Translations under genes and position numbers: made by a program | NCBI GenBank assembly: GCA_977006965.1 | Contig: OZ345370.1 | Location: 186,001-250,000, forward strand | Reading direction: 5' to 3' | DNA length: 64,000 nt | DNA from: Phymatolithon calcareum | Lineage: Eukaryota > Rhodophyta > Florideophyceae > Hapalidiales | Shown here: piece after piece, positions 11,415-23,200 of the stretch | How positions within the stretch are numbered: the stretch's first letter is position 1 | Layout of the letters: each line of letters starts with the position of its first letter | The notes under the pieces: model-generated | The model's database searches: none | Seen by the model: the letters and a program-made list of their open reading frames with translations, nothing else | Told to the model about the DNA's origin: nothing

Positions 11415-13296
11415 TTTTGAAGCGCTTGCAGTTTCTTTCCAACGCTAAGATAAGAATCGTATTGTCATGCAAATAAGAAAATGTAGAGTTAATGCTCTAA
11501 ACAGGTCTCGCGATTATCAAGAAGGTAGAATTATACAAAAAGGCAGACGCCATTTCTCCGCAGGATTAATTGAAATACATTTGCTTTTCATATGTCCGAT
11601 AGATAGCTCAACTATCATGGAGATTGTCCAAGAGCATTGGCTTTCCGGACGTCCAGTCGTTTTTCCCCAACCCTTCACCTTCGAAAACAAGTCCAAGGTC
11701 GCCTCCTTGATACGACAAAGGCGTACCAGGAAGACACAGTTCTGATCTGCCCGTCTGTCCCTTCCGATCAATATGTACGAGATGAAGGGTCTCTTGCTGA
11801 ATATTTTTGGTACCTCGTGGTAGAGCCCGTTATTCTGCCCGCCCTGAAAGCAGACAAAAGCCGTGATCTATTTTATGAGCCATTGCCGTTTTTTAATATG
11901 ACTCTATACAAGTCCGAAATAAATGAGCTTGAGGTGTCGATCGTCTTGGGAAGGCGCTGCCAAGGTTTTTCTCTTTTGTAGGTAAAACATCAAAACAATG
12001 AGAAAAAATTCGGTTTTGGAAAGACAGACAGAATTGATTTCACTCATAGAAATAGTCGAGTATCAGAAGTGTCGAGATATGTCTCTCACTTTACAGACGT
12101 ATTGTATTTATGCATCTTCCTAAATCGTTTCCATGCTTAGTGCAAGGTACGAAGCAATGTATCGCAGGTCTCGATACCATAGGAGGTATTTTATTCAGCA
12201 TCATGTTGGGCCAGCCAGTGCAGTAGCTCAGAGACATTTCCATTCGTTACGTGCAACCATCTCTTCCTGTCAAGTGATAGCTATTGTAGACATACGGACA
12301 GGGAAAGCTCCTTTCTCATATTTCCCGATCTTGTGATTGTGATGTGGAATGAGATTTATACGAACATGGCATTGGGAACATGCTTTTAACTGTATCTTTG
12401 GGCATTGGATAAGCCATTGTTATTGCCTACCTTCGATACCAAAATTTCTTCTGTAGCGTTTAGGTTCTCATGCCGTCTTCTATCTGTTCATTCACTGCGT
12501 TAGAACCTTTTACACTAGAAGCTGCACCGCTCTATAGAGCTCATGCCTCATTTGCAGCTTTCGGCATTGCTTCGTTTTTTGAAGCTTGGGCCTCACATGA
12601 TTAAGAATATACGGTCGAGGCTTTTTCAGTTGCTACTTACCTTTCAGTTGCTCAAGAAAACCAATTGCCTATCAAATGTAAAGTGGAAAGCTCGGATCTC
12701 AGACATTCCTATCTCAGTTGCATGCGCCTGTAAACTTAAGCGTGGATAACGCTGAGAACGAGCTTCTGGCTGCCCGACTTCTATTCCGTTCGTAAGAAAA
12801 ATGCAATTTTTTCGAAGCGAGCATTACTGGAAATCAATAAGCCCTAGTAATAAATTCGTGGCCTGTTCTGCTTGCTAATGGTATTCATGCATCTGTTTAT
12901 AATTGTCAGGGATGCTGAATTCATATGCCCGTCTGAAATGTCCCTCCTCCCGGACTAAGAAATCGATCACTACCATGACAACCACAGTGTAATTGTTCAT
13001 TTTTATTGAGGTGCCCGGTGCCCCCTTGAAGGAGTAAGCTGGCAACCTTCCATTTTCTAGACGGTTTCTAGCTGCGTGTATCATACCTGCTCGTTAGGAC
13101 CATCTCTACTTGTTCGGCTACTGGCAGGAATTGACAACCACAGTAGTCCTTTATGCGCGGCCAAGTGTTGCATCATCAGTGCTGCTCGAGCGGTCGACCC
13201 AACTATGATACTCAAATTACGTAATATCATTACAACACCTCACCAATAAGTTGTGCTCCCCTTCGTCCCCTCATTAGCCCTGCCACTGCCGGAAGC
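11415..13296. other. Long intergenic stretch
   Basis: Almost 1.9 kb with no supported gene. A plus-strand ORF at 11,637-11,981 (114 codons) shows no recognisable domain. The right end is the promoter side of the ABC transporter, with no clear TATA box. Confidence 0.4.
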
Positions 13297-15187
13297 ATGG
13301 ACGCCGACCCCTCTCACCGTCCCTTGCTTCCGCTCTCCTCCCCACCTTCCCCATCAGACCCTCCATTACCAGCCGCCTCATCCGCGCGTCTTTCCGCCCA
13401 AACCGTCTTCGAGGTTCGCTCAGTGCTAGCACTTGCCTCCGTGAAAGTACGTGCCCATCCCAGCACACCGCGCTCCCTTGCCAGAAACACACGCTAATAC
13501 CTCGCTCCGCCCTCCCGTTCACTCTCCTGCCGCACGACCACAGCCCCGCGAATGGCTTCTCCTTCTCTGTCTACCTGCGTCAATTCTGGCCTATCTCTAC
13601 AGTGCCTACCTGATCATTCTCGCGCCCGGACGTGTGTACAAGGCGTTGATGACAGCGGACTGGTCGCAATTCCGAGTTGAAATCCGACTCTTCGGTCTCA
13701 TTTTGCTATTCACCACTTCACTTCGCGTTCTTCGCGCCCTTCTTCGCGACGCCGCGGCAAATCTCCTGCGCGCTCGTCTGGGTTCCGCTGTGCATGCGCG
13801 CTATCTCTCGTGCGGTGCATCCGCCTTCTTAGTTTGTAAATCCTCAGCTATCGACAACGTCGATCAGCGTGCCGCGACCGATGTCGCCTCCTTCTCCGAG
13901 TCGCTTCTCACCCTTCTCGCCGGCGAAAGTGCGCTGGCTTCCGGCGGCGCCATCGAGGCATGCGCCTCTCTCGCGTGGTATTCTGTGACCGTTGCAGCGC
14001 GCGCCGGTATCGGCGGCGTGCTTGTCGCATACGTTTGGTCACTTTCCGCGGCGCTGTTATCAATTGTGGCGGTTAATTCCGCCGCACCACCGCGCTTTCT
14101 TTCCGAGGTTGCCGAGGCTGATTTGCGCTACGCGCACATGCGTGTTCGAGACGAGGCGGAGGAAATTGCATTTTCGGATGCACATCGGTTTGAACTTCGG
14201 ACGCTTGACGATGCACTTTATAAAGCAGTGCAGGCGAGATGGGCTGTTGTGAGGGCAAATATCTCGCTCAATTTTGTCGATCATGGATTTTCGTATTGTG
14301 TGTTGCTTGTCATGTATGCAGCCATTGCGCTCGCGGTGTTGGCACAAATGCCCGTAACTTGGACTGGTGAGACGTTTGATAGAATGCAATCGGGAGATAA
14401 GGCTCAGTGGATTGCGCAGACCGGTGGTGTTTTCATTCAACTACTTTATGCATTCACAATGCTTGTCGGGCTCGGGACGCCGCTCTCTGCGTTTGTGGCG
14501 CACACGCAGCGGGTTAATGCTCTGCTGCTCGCGCTTGATGCATCTGATAACGTTGAAAATGAGGATCGTTTTTTGCAAGATTGTGCGAAAACGAACGTAG
14601 CTTCCGCGCTTGAGCTGCGCGATTTGCAGGTTGCCCTTCCGGATGGACGAGTCACGCCAGCTATTTCACTGCGTGTCGCTCCTGGTGAACGCGTTCTGCT
14701 TGCCGGACCAAGTGGCGTGGGGAAAACAACTGTATTGCGCGCATTGCGCGGCCTGATTGATGTATGCGAGGGTAACTTCACAATACCTGCTAGCACCGAG
14801 TTTGTCCCGCAGCGCGCGAGGATACCTTCCGGCAGTCATCGACTTCGCGAGATCGTGCTGTACCCTGCGTTGCCTCAAGGTGGAGTTATGGAGGATGCTA
14901 ATGTGCGTGCTGCTCTGGATGATGTGGGTTGGATGCGCGGGGATAGCATTAATGATGTTGCAGATTGGTCTGCGGTTTTGTCACCTGGAGAACGACAGCG
15001 TGTGATTATTGCTGGACTGCTCGTTCGATGCCCTCGTTTTTGCATCCTTGATGAACCCACTTCCTCTCTTGACTCCGCCGCGGAGCTCCGTTGCTTCGCG
15101 GCTTTGCAAGAGGCTGGAATTGGACTTCTTACTGTAGCACACCGAGAGGCACTGCACGCTTTGCATGATAGTGTAGTACATTTGTAA
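13297..15187 (+). CDS. ABCD-type half ABC transporter (ABCD4-like), two exons
   Basis: Exon 1 is 13,297-13,446 (ends ALASVK). An intron at 13,447-13,543 (GTACGT..CACAG, 97 bp, phase 0) leads to exon 2, 13,544-15,187, giving about 597 residues, close to the family's ~600. The membrane half carries ABCD features: IDNVDQRAATDVASF (the DNxDQRI motif) and RYAHMRVRDEAEEIAF (the region around EEIAF). The nucleotide-binding half has Walker A GPSGVGKTT (about 438), a FVPQ Q-loop, signature LSPGERQR (about 529), Walker B CILDEPTSSLD (about 550) and the switch TVAHRE (about 580). Subfamily D members dimerise and move acyl-CoAs into peroxisomes or cobalamin out of lysosomes. The signature reads LSPGE rather than LSGGE. 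The exon 1 assignment rests on frame and splice sites. Confidence 0.85.
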
Positions 15188-15344
15188 TGCGTGAGAGGAC
15201 TTTTGTGGATGCGGGAGAGCAACGTTGTAGGCTGTGTGACGTGTTTACTGTACTTACTTAAGTTATGGATAGATCGCATCGATACACAGTTCCGTTGCGA
15301 CGGGTGGTGTAGGTGCAAATTGCACTGCTTATAAACGAATGGTT

Positions 15345-16124
15345 TCAAAAAAATCGCCGGTAAAGATTGCGAGCGTACACGAGGATAACAGGCACAGTGC
15401 GCTCGGAAGGAGAGGCGGCGGCAATCGGTGTTTGCGGCGATGGCACAACTGGCGGGGCACTCGGCGGTTGTGATTTCTCCTGCACGGCTGCTGCAGGGTC
15501 GGTGGGAGCACCTGGCGCAGAATCAGCGGCGATATCAGCAATGGCATCAGCACCTTCTGCAACCGCGACCGGATCACTGACGGGCATAGGAGTGGTCGAT
15601 TCTTTCGAGGGGGGGATGTTCACATGATCAGGAGCTTCAGCTGGTTCGGTTTTGCCGTCTGTTGACTTACGGGCGAAGGGATCGTCCTCCGAATCAAGGT
15701 CGTACTCCTCGGGGTGCTCAGCCATACATCCGTGCATGGCCACGAAATGGTCCATACATTCCATGCCCTGCGGGGACGATTCGGAGCGCAGGAAGCACTT
15801 GTATGCTTCCAGGAAGACCGAACCGCATGGACCCTCCTTCATGCCGGCGATACAGGGACAGCTCAAAGCTTCCTCGATCATCTCCTCCTTCGTTAACGTG
15901 GGTGCAACTTCTTCTGGGGCTCCTTCCGCGGGGAGAATTGCGGCCTTGGAGGGCATCAGTGCCTCCGCTGCCGACGCCGCAGCGACATCGCCCTCCGCGC
16001 TTACCGGCGGTACCTCCAACGGAACTGATTCGGAAATGGCAGCAGGCGCATCGCGGCTTTCTGCAGTGGGAGTTTCTGCCGGCACTGCCGACGGAGGCGC
16101 TGGTGATTCTGCCGACGACGACAT
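15345..16124 (-). CDS. MIA40: MIA40/CHCHD4-like oxidoreductase of the intermembrane space
   Basis: About 259 residues from the Met of MSSSAESP. The frame is open to a Met at 16,217, but those 31 residues look like leader. The core has the redox-active CPC (89-91), then two CX9C pairs (C100-C110 and C123-C133), exactly the MIA40 pattern in order and spacing. MIA40 oxidises incoming small Cys-rich proteins and is reoxidised by ERV1. Long Ala/Pro/Glu-rich, low-complexity flanks lie on both sides of the core. A C-terminal hydrophobic-basic end follows. There is no obvious N-terminal presequence or anchor, as in animal and plant forms rather than yeast. It is convergent with the ABCD gene, about 160 bp apart. 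Confidence 0.88.
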   Translation of the reverse strand: MSSSAESPAPPSAVPAETPTAESRDAPAAISESVPLEVPPVSAEGDVAAASAAEALMPSKAAILPAEGAPEEVAPTLTKEEMIEEALSCPCIAGMKEGPCGSVFLEAYKCFLRSESSPQGMECMDHFVAMHGCMAEHPEEYDLDSEDDPFARKSTDGKTEPAEAPDHVNIPPSKESTTPMPVSDPVAVAEGADAIADIAADSAPGAPTDPAAAVQEKSQPPSAPPVVPSPQTPIAAASPSERTVPVILVYARNLYRRFF

Positions 16125-16843
16125 TTGGCCCTGGCTTTCCGAATCGAGGAGTCGACGTCGGCACTGCACCCTCGCCTTGATGAGTCCATGATCTTCACTG
16201 AATTCGGTATGATACACATTGTGAAACAGGATTTACACGTGTGCAGAGATCTGTGAATTGCATCCGCGAGATACCACTTGGCACTGAATAAGAGGACCAA
16301 GAACATGGTTTGACACAATATGTTATTTGGTTGGATAATGACACATGTGAGCGTCATCCATTGGCTGGACAATTTGCAATATCGAAGCTTGCTTTATTGC
16401 CCTAAACAACTAATTTTTAAATTATAATTTAGTTGTCCAGGAAAGCTGTCGGTATGAGAGCCTACTGTACCTTGGAACACAGCGCGGGGGAAAGAGGCAA
16501 CTAACTCAGTAAACTTTATTAGATCTCTCCCTTGTGCCGTATTGTGGCGACGTTTCGCCTCTGATGGCTGAGAATAGCCGAAAACGAGGCATGTACAGTA
16601 ATCTTCGTGTGCACTGTACCTTGCCGATAAAGAGTCAAGAATAAGCATGACTGACCGTCTCAGAACGCACCGCTCTACAGCATATAACACTTAAGCTTTG
16701 AGGATGAAAATCAGTGACCTCCCATAATAAAGTTATGCACAAGAATGAAGCCGCGCTCACAAACGTTACGTGCAAGCGGCCGCGGCTGTACAGTAGCAGA
16801 AGAAATGAACCATGGCCCTTAAAAGAACATGCTATGTATAGTT
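16125..16843. other. Intergenic
   Basis: Between the MIA40 start and the nuclease 3' end. Short overlapping ORFs only; nothing recognised. Confidence 0.4.
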
Positions 16844-19204
16844 TCAATGGTTGTTCCGCACGTAGTACAAAATGCGCGCAATATCCCTGCAATCGGACTC
16901 GTTGTACTTGATAATGGAGTGCATTTGTGGCGTATCGGCCAACGGCACATTGTTCATCTTGGCATGATCGGCAGCCGCCAACCCGAGCGCCATAGCATCA
17001 GCGCCATTCGCGATACGTTCCTCACGCTCATTTTCGCAGTCTGTGAGTCCGTTGACTTTCAAAGCCTTAGTGACAGATTTCAACGTCTTCGTACGCATAC
17101 CCTTTACGACGACACGGCCCTTATCGATCACATCCTTGACATCGACAAACGCGATATTTTCTGCCGCACGACGTCCGCTCTCCCACTCGTCACGTGAGCT
17201 GAGCGCCTTCCTCAGCATAGCCTTTTCAGGACCCCAGACGTAGACGATGGGTGTGCAGTATCCCGACGGCAGCATGGATTGCATGTGTCTCACCCATTCA
17301 TCAATGACCTCCACTTCTGCCTCCGTAGTTAACGATTTTGCGACGAAAGCACGGTGCTTCCAATCCCCATTCACCATTCTCCCACACCCTACCATAAAAA
17401 TCTTCTTCTTCAACTCCTGGCCCTCGTCTTTGCGTGATGAAGTTCGACCAGATTGCGAGAACATAGGGATCGGACCTGTATCGACGAGCATTTCCAAAGG
17501 CGACGCAAGTTCGAAGTCGACGTAGAAAGAGCGCTGTTCAAGCTTATGCATAGTCGGTGAGTTCAAGTCCCAATCTTCAGTAGAAAAGCCCAAGTCATCT
17601 ATTGCAGGCTCCAGTCCACGCCAATTTCCAAAATTATTCCCGATAATCGACGGTACCACTAGTGCACCATTATAATCCGGTTTGACCATATTCCAAATCG
17701 CTTCCGTGTGCAGTTTATCAATCTGCATCCGCCTCGCTGAGATTGCACTGTCACGAAAGTCATTGATACCTTCTCGAGTCGCCACATAGCCCATGTCGCG
17801 ACTGATACCTGCAATCAGAGTCACCTCACCAATTTTCTCCGCTATATTCTTCTTCACCGTCGCCCATGGCCAATCGAACCGGTTATAAACCTACATATTA
17901 GGTCTCAATTTCGGATCACGTGTGTTCTTCGCCAGAGCAATGATGCTTGCACCTGGCACTGTCGCCTCCTTCTCGGTGACACCATTCTTCGCGTCACTAA
18001 TCCACTGCCGACCCTCATCCACCGCTCGCATTTGCCACGAGAGAGCGTTCAATGCAGCATACACAGACTGACATGCTTCGTCAAGAGGATCACCTTCTTT
18101 GTCACACTCATTCCACAATGTGATAGCGGCAGCGCAGAAATTTGCGAGAGGACCGTTGTTCTCTTTGCTATTCAACCGCCGCAAAATTCTGTCAGAGGTC
18201 ATTCTGACTATGACACCGGGTAGAACTTGTAGAGTTCCCTGAGCCTGACAGAGCAACCAGCTCCAGAGCCAGAGTTTGGCCTGAAGGGCAATGTTGCTTT
18301 TTCGACCCAACGTGCCGAACTCTTTCACTGAGAAAACTCGTCTCTGTGCCGTGACGGCGATGTACAATGGCTTGTTGCGAGCGGGTGTGTCTACATTCAG
18401 CGTCGAACTGAAGTCACGAGCGAGAAGCTCAGAATGGTTGAACAATGAAATCGAATCGTCATCAATATCGATGTCAAACAACGATTTGACAACATCGGCG
18501 CGGATGATGATGGGAATTCTTGCCCGAACGCGGTATTTTTCGTTCGCGACTACAGCTCCGACAATAACGGCTTTTCCCTGTCTCATTGCGTGGACGGTGG
18601 CTTCTCGTACGTCCTTTTCGTCGCGTTCGTCCATATTAACGACAGAATTTTTAGGCAAATTGGCAGCTGCGACACTCGCAATTTGCAGAATCAGTCTGTC
18701 ACCCAAGATTCGAAGCCGCTGGATATAACTGCCTTGCATGGGATCTTTTGAAAATCCATTCTCAGCACCGTACAAAGACAAGAGGGCGACGAAATGATTA
18801 TCGCTCAAGCTAGGCGTCAGCGATTCGACCCGGATCCACTCTTTCCCAGTTCTTTCCTGCAGAAAGTTATCAATTTCTGGAAACGGTACCCCTTTAAACA
18901 CCGCGTTGTATCCATTACGATTGTCCTCATTAGACATGCAGAGCATCGCGCGATACGATCGAAGCACGCGGTGATCGTGCCTTCTTGCTGGCACTGTGGC
19001 TGAACGACGAAGGCGATGCGGACACCGGCATGGGAATGGAAAGAAGGGGATAAAGGCGGGAGACGAGAACACAGACGTTGAGAATCGCGACGGAAAGAGT
19101 GATCGAGTATTCATGCTTGAATTCGAAAATGCCCGTTGTACGGCAATAAACGCCAAGAGCTGAGGAGGCCGTACGCGAACGGTGCAATTACCGCAGTACG
19201 CCAT
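16844..19204 (-). CDS. RecB-like / RNase_H_2 exonuclease-type protein with one in-frame TAG
   Basis: One minus-strand frame spans both parts, broken only by TAG at 17,893-17,891 between RPNM and VYNRFDWPW. The N-terminal part starts with a Ser/Arg/Phe-rich, organelle-targeting-like leader (to about residue 95). It then has features of PD-(D/E)XK-type nucleases (IPIIIRADV, IALQAKLWLWSWLL.QAQG). The C-terminal part opens at SFYVDFE (a DEDD-type first acidic motif), then KIFMVGCG, and ends YNESDCRDIARILYYVR, the Y..xDC motif of RNase_H_2 domains. Such pairs are known in bacterial RecB-family nucleases and, from memory, in large algal DNA viruses. The TAG could be nonsense, recoded, or removed by an intron: ATGTAG|GT is an acceptor-like site and the frame is kept. 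Function is inferred. Confidence 0.55.
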
Positions 19205-20101
19205 TGCACCGTCTGCCGGAAAGCCGCCAAGTTGCGGGACAAGGTGCGCTGATGCTGTTTTCAGAAAACGTCAGCCAAGCGCTCAGCCGCGGGACAAGGC
19301 ACAGTGCCTGGCCTTTCACACAAGGGGGCCTGCAGTTGCGCCACCACCATTCCGTTCAGAGCACGCATTCGCGATGAAAGCGCGGGGGCAACCGGGCCAT
19401 CGGGACAGTCGGCATGGCTTGGACGTTATCCATTGCCGAGATTTGATGGGGGAGATCGAGCAGAGGCGGATTGCAATTGTATCATACTCATACGAACTCA
19501 AGTGGTAGGTGGCACTCGAAACTATGGCGCCAAATACTCGAGTATGACTTGAGTGCGAAACGTTCCGGGGCAGCAAGAAGTCGCGGATGAACACTCATTC
19601 AAATGTTCATCCGGGACTTCCCGTGCCTGTGACTTCATAAAAAATTCCATTCGGAATCAGCTATGCTTTACCAGCTCTATAATTTCTCACAAGTGGCACA
19701 TCCGGCACTATAACCCTCTTGCCGACGAGGTGCGCGAACGCAACGATCCTCTCAAATCGCTAAGCACTTCCTGTGCTGATCCCGATCCCCGCCCTCGCGA
19801 GCAGTAGCCCAGCGTGAATCAAGTGGCGCACCACGCCGTGCACCGTCTAGGTGCAGTTCGGTTGGTGTCTCTGAGTTGAGCTGCTGCCTTCGTCCAATTC
19901 AGTTACGGTGCCACCCTTCTCTAGCGGTGCGTTGGGTGTTTGCAATTCTGTGCGGAACAGGCATAGCTGTAATGCACAGTATATCGAAGCAGTGGACACC
20001 AGACTCTTTCCCAAGTGGCCGACTGCGTTTTTTAGTCTCACAGTGTCTGCAGTCTACTACTACAGAGCTGTCTATCAGCGTGCGTTTTTCGCTTCTGATT
20101 A
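19205..20101. other. Intergenic
   Basis: Separates the nuclease 5' end from the monooxygenase 3' end. Several short ORFs on both strands overlap each other; none is recognised. Confidence 0.4.
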
Positions 20102-21841
20102 CTATGAAAGCAAGTTTAGACAAGCAGTCAGCGACAGCACCAAAATAATTACAACTCCCCAAATACGCCGTGTCGTTACTTGTGATCGTCTCCAAAACTC
20201 CCTGTAAGGAATATCATCGACAAAGCATTGCGCAATGGATGGGTAGAAAAAGCCTGGAGCAATCTTTGTCAACTTGGACCGTAGCAGAATGTTTGCAAGT
20301 GCTCTTCGGTTTCCCCATACGCTTTGACGGTATTGGTATGGATTTCCATACTTCATGATATACATCAATGCCCAAACGTCTTCGTTTCTCCTTTGTTCGT
20401 AAGCCTGAAGTACATCATTGACAGTATCGTTTTCTGTACATGCTTCAATGGTATTCTTGAGCACAAAAATATCTTCCAGGGCACTGTTCACCCCTTGTCC
20501 TAAATCCGGAGGAAACGCATGAGCAGCATCTCCTAGAAGAACAACGCCACCGGACGCGCTTCCGTCATTCGCTCCGTGCTTTGCTTCGTTTGCAAAATGT
20601 CCTACCAGGGACATAGAGCGCTGGATTGAAGGGAATGATCCCACCTTGGCCGATACAAAAGATTCCACAGACTCTCTCGAGAATAATTCTCGGATGCGGA
20701 GATAAGGAAAAGTCTCGTCGAAACACTTGTAACATTCATCCACATCCTTCACTTTCCAGAGCTCATGCTCAGGTTTCAAAATAACCACTGCGTCGCGAAC
20801 AGACGAAGGATCTGGGCCGACAGGTTGAAAGCCGAAATTGAACCGGCGATGCGTTGGTACCTTTGAATGTCCGTACAATACATACGACGCGTGACTGTTC
20901 ATTGGAATAGTCTCACCATCAGCAAGTTTTACAACAGGCGATTCCACGGTCGATATTGCGCGAAACGACAACCCTACAGCCGCTGAATGCGCCTTATGCA
21001 GCTCGAACCCTTTAGAGCTTAGCACATCACCCTTACCTTCAAGAGCAGCACGCACAGCTGACCATGCACCATCGCAAGCAACAACAAAGTCTGCATGCAC
21101 AACATTTTCCCCATCTTCCGCTTCCGCATCCACAAACTTGATTCTCGCACCACCGTCCTTCTGAGCTTCAATACCCACAACGTGGGCCCCCCAACGAATT
21201 TCAAAATCCGGATGACGGGCCGCAAGCGTGTCCTGCAGTGCAACCATGAGTTCCCCGCGCAGTATCCATATCGGGAAATTAATGTTAAGTGGTGTATCAA
21301 ATTCCTTAGTGTCGTCCTCACGGACCAGGATAATTTTCCTCTCTGGACTGGCTGACGCACGCGCCAGAATGCGGTCCATCACGCCGGGGAGAAGGCGCAG
21401 CAATTTCAGTCCGCGCTCTAACAATGCGAAGCTATAACCGCGGGTTCGTGCTTGGGAAGTTGGACGCAACGATCGTTCGAGAATGGTGAGATCCTGGAAG
21501 CCGAGCTCGGCGAGCATGAGCGCTGTGGAAAGTCCCGCTGGTCCGGCACCTACAATCACGGTGCGTGACGCTTTCAGTGGGCGGATGGGCCGCTCCGTCA
21601 TGACTGGCGTTCGAAGAGCGCATTGTGCGCGCCGCTGACCGCGACGTAGTCGCGGTGGTCCTGTGATGAATGCCTGAGACGACATACAGACGATTGTCGA
21701 GAGAATTGTTGAGAGAGAAGGGATGCGCTCGATTGTAATATGATAGTATTTCCTGGAATCCTTAACGAGAATACTGTACTGGCCAGTACTCCAGCGCGAA
21801 AGTGGAAGTATGCCGTTCCGTGTTGGACAAGTGGAAGCCAT
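20102..21841 (-). CDS. FAD-dependent aromatic monooxygenase, kynurenine 3-monooxygenase-like
   Basis: The intact frame is 579 codons. The Met at 21,685 (MSSQAFITG, 527 residues) is a better start, because the upstream part includes about 85 bp absent from the duplicated copy. The three flavoprotein hydroxylase motifs are present: VIVGAGPAGLSTALML (FAD binding, 42-57 from the later start), VACDGAWSAVRAAL (the DG motif) and VVLLGDAAHAFPPDLGQGVN (the GD motif). The C-terminus has the PY segment of KMO-like enzymes (DDIPYREFWRR) and ends in a hydrophobic tail (VVIILVLSLTACLNLL), suggesting a membrane anchor. The basic N-terminus could be a targeting leader. Substrate unproven. A broken copy lies at 52,727-54,018 and decayed paralogues at 21,980-23,200 and 54,150-55,409. 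Confidence 0.82.
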   Translation of the reverse strand: MASTCPTRNGILPLSRWSTGQYSILVKDSRKYYHITIERIPSLSTILSTIVCMSSQAFITGPPRLRRGQRRAQCALRTPVMTERPIRPLKASRTVIVGAGPAGLSTALMLAELGFQDLTILERSLRPTSQARTRGYSFALLERGLKLLRLLPGVMDRILARASASPERKIILVREDDTKEFDTPLNINFPIWILRGELMVALQDTLAARHPDFEIRWGAHVVGIEAQKDGGARIKFVDAEAEDGENVVHADFVVACDGAWSAVRAALEGKGDVLSSKGFELHKAHSAAVGLSFRAISTVESPVVKLADGETIPMNSHASYVLYGHSKVPTHRRFNFGFQPVGPDPSSVRDAVVILKPEHELWKVKDVDECYKCFDETFPYLRIRELFSRESVESFVSAKVGSFPSIQRSMSLVGHFANEAKHGANDGSASGGVVLLGDAAHAFPPDLGQGVNSALEDIFVLKNTIEACTENDTVNDVLQAYEQRRNEDVWALMYIMKYGNPYQYRQSVWGNRRALANILLRSKLTKIAPGFFYPSIAQCFVDDIPYREFWRRSQVTTRRIWGVVIILVLSLTACLNLLS

Positions 21842-21979
21842 ACCTTCCCCTCACAGTGCATTCTCTGATCCTTGACGAGCCAAGTACTTTGTTTGGCGCG
21901 TTCATTCGTCACATCGATCGACTAGAGTAGCGTCCAGCAGACAGCTAAGGCCAGTACCAAAGAATCGTAACTCCGCATA

Positions 21980-23200
21980 TGCGCTGCGTCGTTAATTGGG
22001 AACGTTGTCACAAAGTTCGGTACGGCATACAGTATATTGTGGAAAACATTCGGCAATGGGGGGATGAAAAGCGTTTGGGGCTAGCTTTGTCAGCTTCGAG
22101 CGGAGATTGACGATTCACCCTCTGCCCCAGGTCTGGCGGGCATGCATGAGTCACATCTTCAAGAAGAACAACCGTACCTGAAGTGCTTGAATTATTCATT
22201 CTCTCCTTGTCCTTGTAAGCGACATAGAGTGCAGTATTGGAGGAAAACTCCAAACCTTGGAGTTAAAGGAAAACACAAGACTCTTTCGGAAAACATTTCT
22301 GATTTTTTTGGAGCTGGGGAAAAGCTTTCCTCAATAAAGATGTAACAATCATCCACCCTTTTAGCACTCCAAATGTCATTATTGGGCCGCTGCGCATTGG
22401 TGCCTAGTCGAGGCGACAGAGTGTTTGGGCTGACTGAACGGAACGCAATTTGAATCATCACTTCGCCAGTACCGTGGAAGCGCCGAAAATAGAGTACAAC
22501 GCATCTTTATCCAACGTCACCGGCTGAGCGCCAGGAACAGGCGCATTATTTCGAACGCTAGTCCTTTGGAAACAGAAATTGTCTTGTATAACAGGAACCT
22601 TCCGCAGCTTACAACATCATTGCGATCCGTCAGCAGCAAGGACGAGATCCTCATGCACAACTTTTCCGTGACTTCCACTGCCTCCTCCACGAACGTGACT
22701 GTGGCGCCCTGTTTTCAAACACTCAACGCTCACGACCCGGGAACCGCAACGAATTTCAGAGGCGAATCACAGAGACAATTTCATCCTTCAACGCGACCAA
22801 GAACTCTCAGCCCAGCATCCAGATTGGAATATTCATGGCAGTGGGAAGCGGTATAAAAACAACTCAATTTTTCAATCTCTACTCACGGACGCATGCGCTA
22901 ACCTTGCGGTCCATCACGCCGTGTAGGAGACGCTGCATAGTTCATCCGGCCCAAAAGCGCAGCCGCGACAACAGGTAGACAACGGAAGAAGAAGTGACCT
23001 TTCGACGATGGTAAAGTCTTGGAAGACGAGCTCGGTGAGCATGAACGCTGCCGGAAGTCCGGGCGGCTCCGCGGCGACAATGAGCGTTTATGTCGCTTTC
23101 AGCGACCGCCCCGACCGCGTCGTGACTGCACATTCTTTGCTACATTTCGCTCGGGCCGGATCACGACGCGACCGAAAAATTCCTATCAAGGAAGCGTAGT
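21980..23200 (-). pseudogene. Decayed FAD monooxygenase paralogue (copy A)
   Basis: Scattered minus-strand matches to the intact monooxygenase lie in several frames. Near 22,100-22,170, GTVVLLEDVTHACPPDLGQRVN stands for the GD motif; a KxVDDCYI(F)xESF block stands for the KDVDECYKCFDETFP region; and near 23,020-23,060 FMLTEL-type remnants of the Rossmann segment remain. Many frameshifts. It is an older duplicate than the A/B segmental duplication, because copy B holds the same wreck at 54,150-55,409. Confidence 0.7.

Noticed and set aside
13451-13543. Start of the ABC transporter at 13,451
   Set aside because: The segment before 13,544 fits an intron (GTACGT to CACAG), and exon 1 from 13,297 joins in phase; the 13,451 start would add an unrelated leader.
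15367-16191. Long plus-strand ORFs opposite MIA40
   Set aside because: GC-rich antisense shadows; the minus strand carries the CPC and both CX9C motifs.
17541-17590. tRNA-like T-loop word (GTTCAAGTCCC)
   Set aside because: It lies inside the nuclease coding frame and no cloverleaf can be drawn around it.
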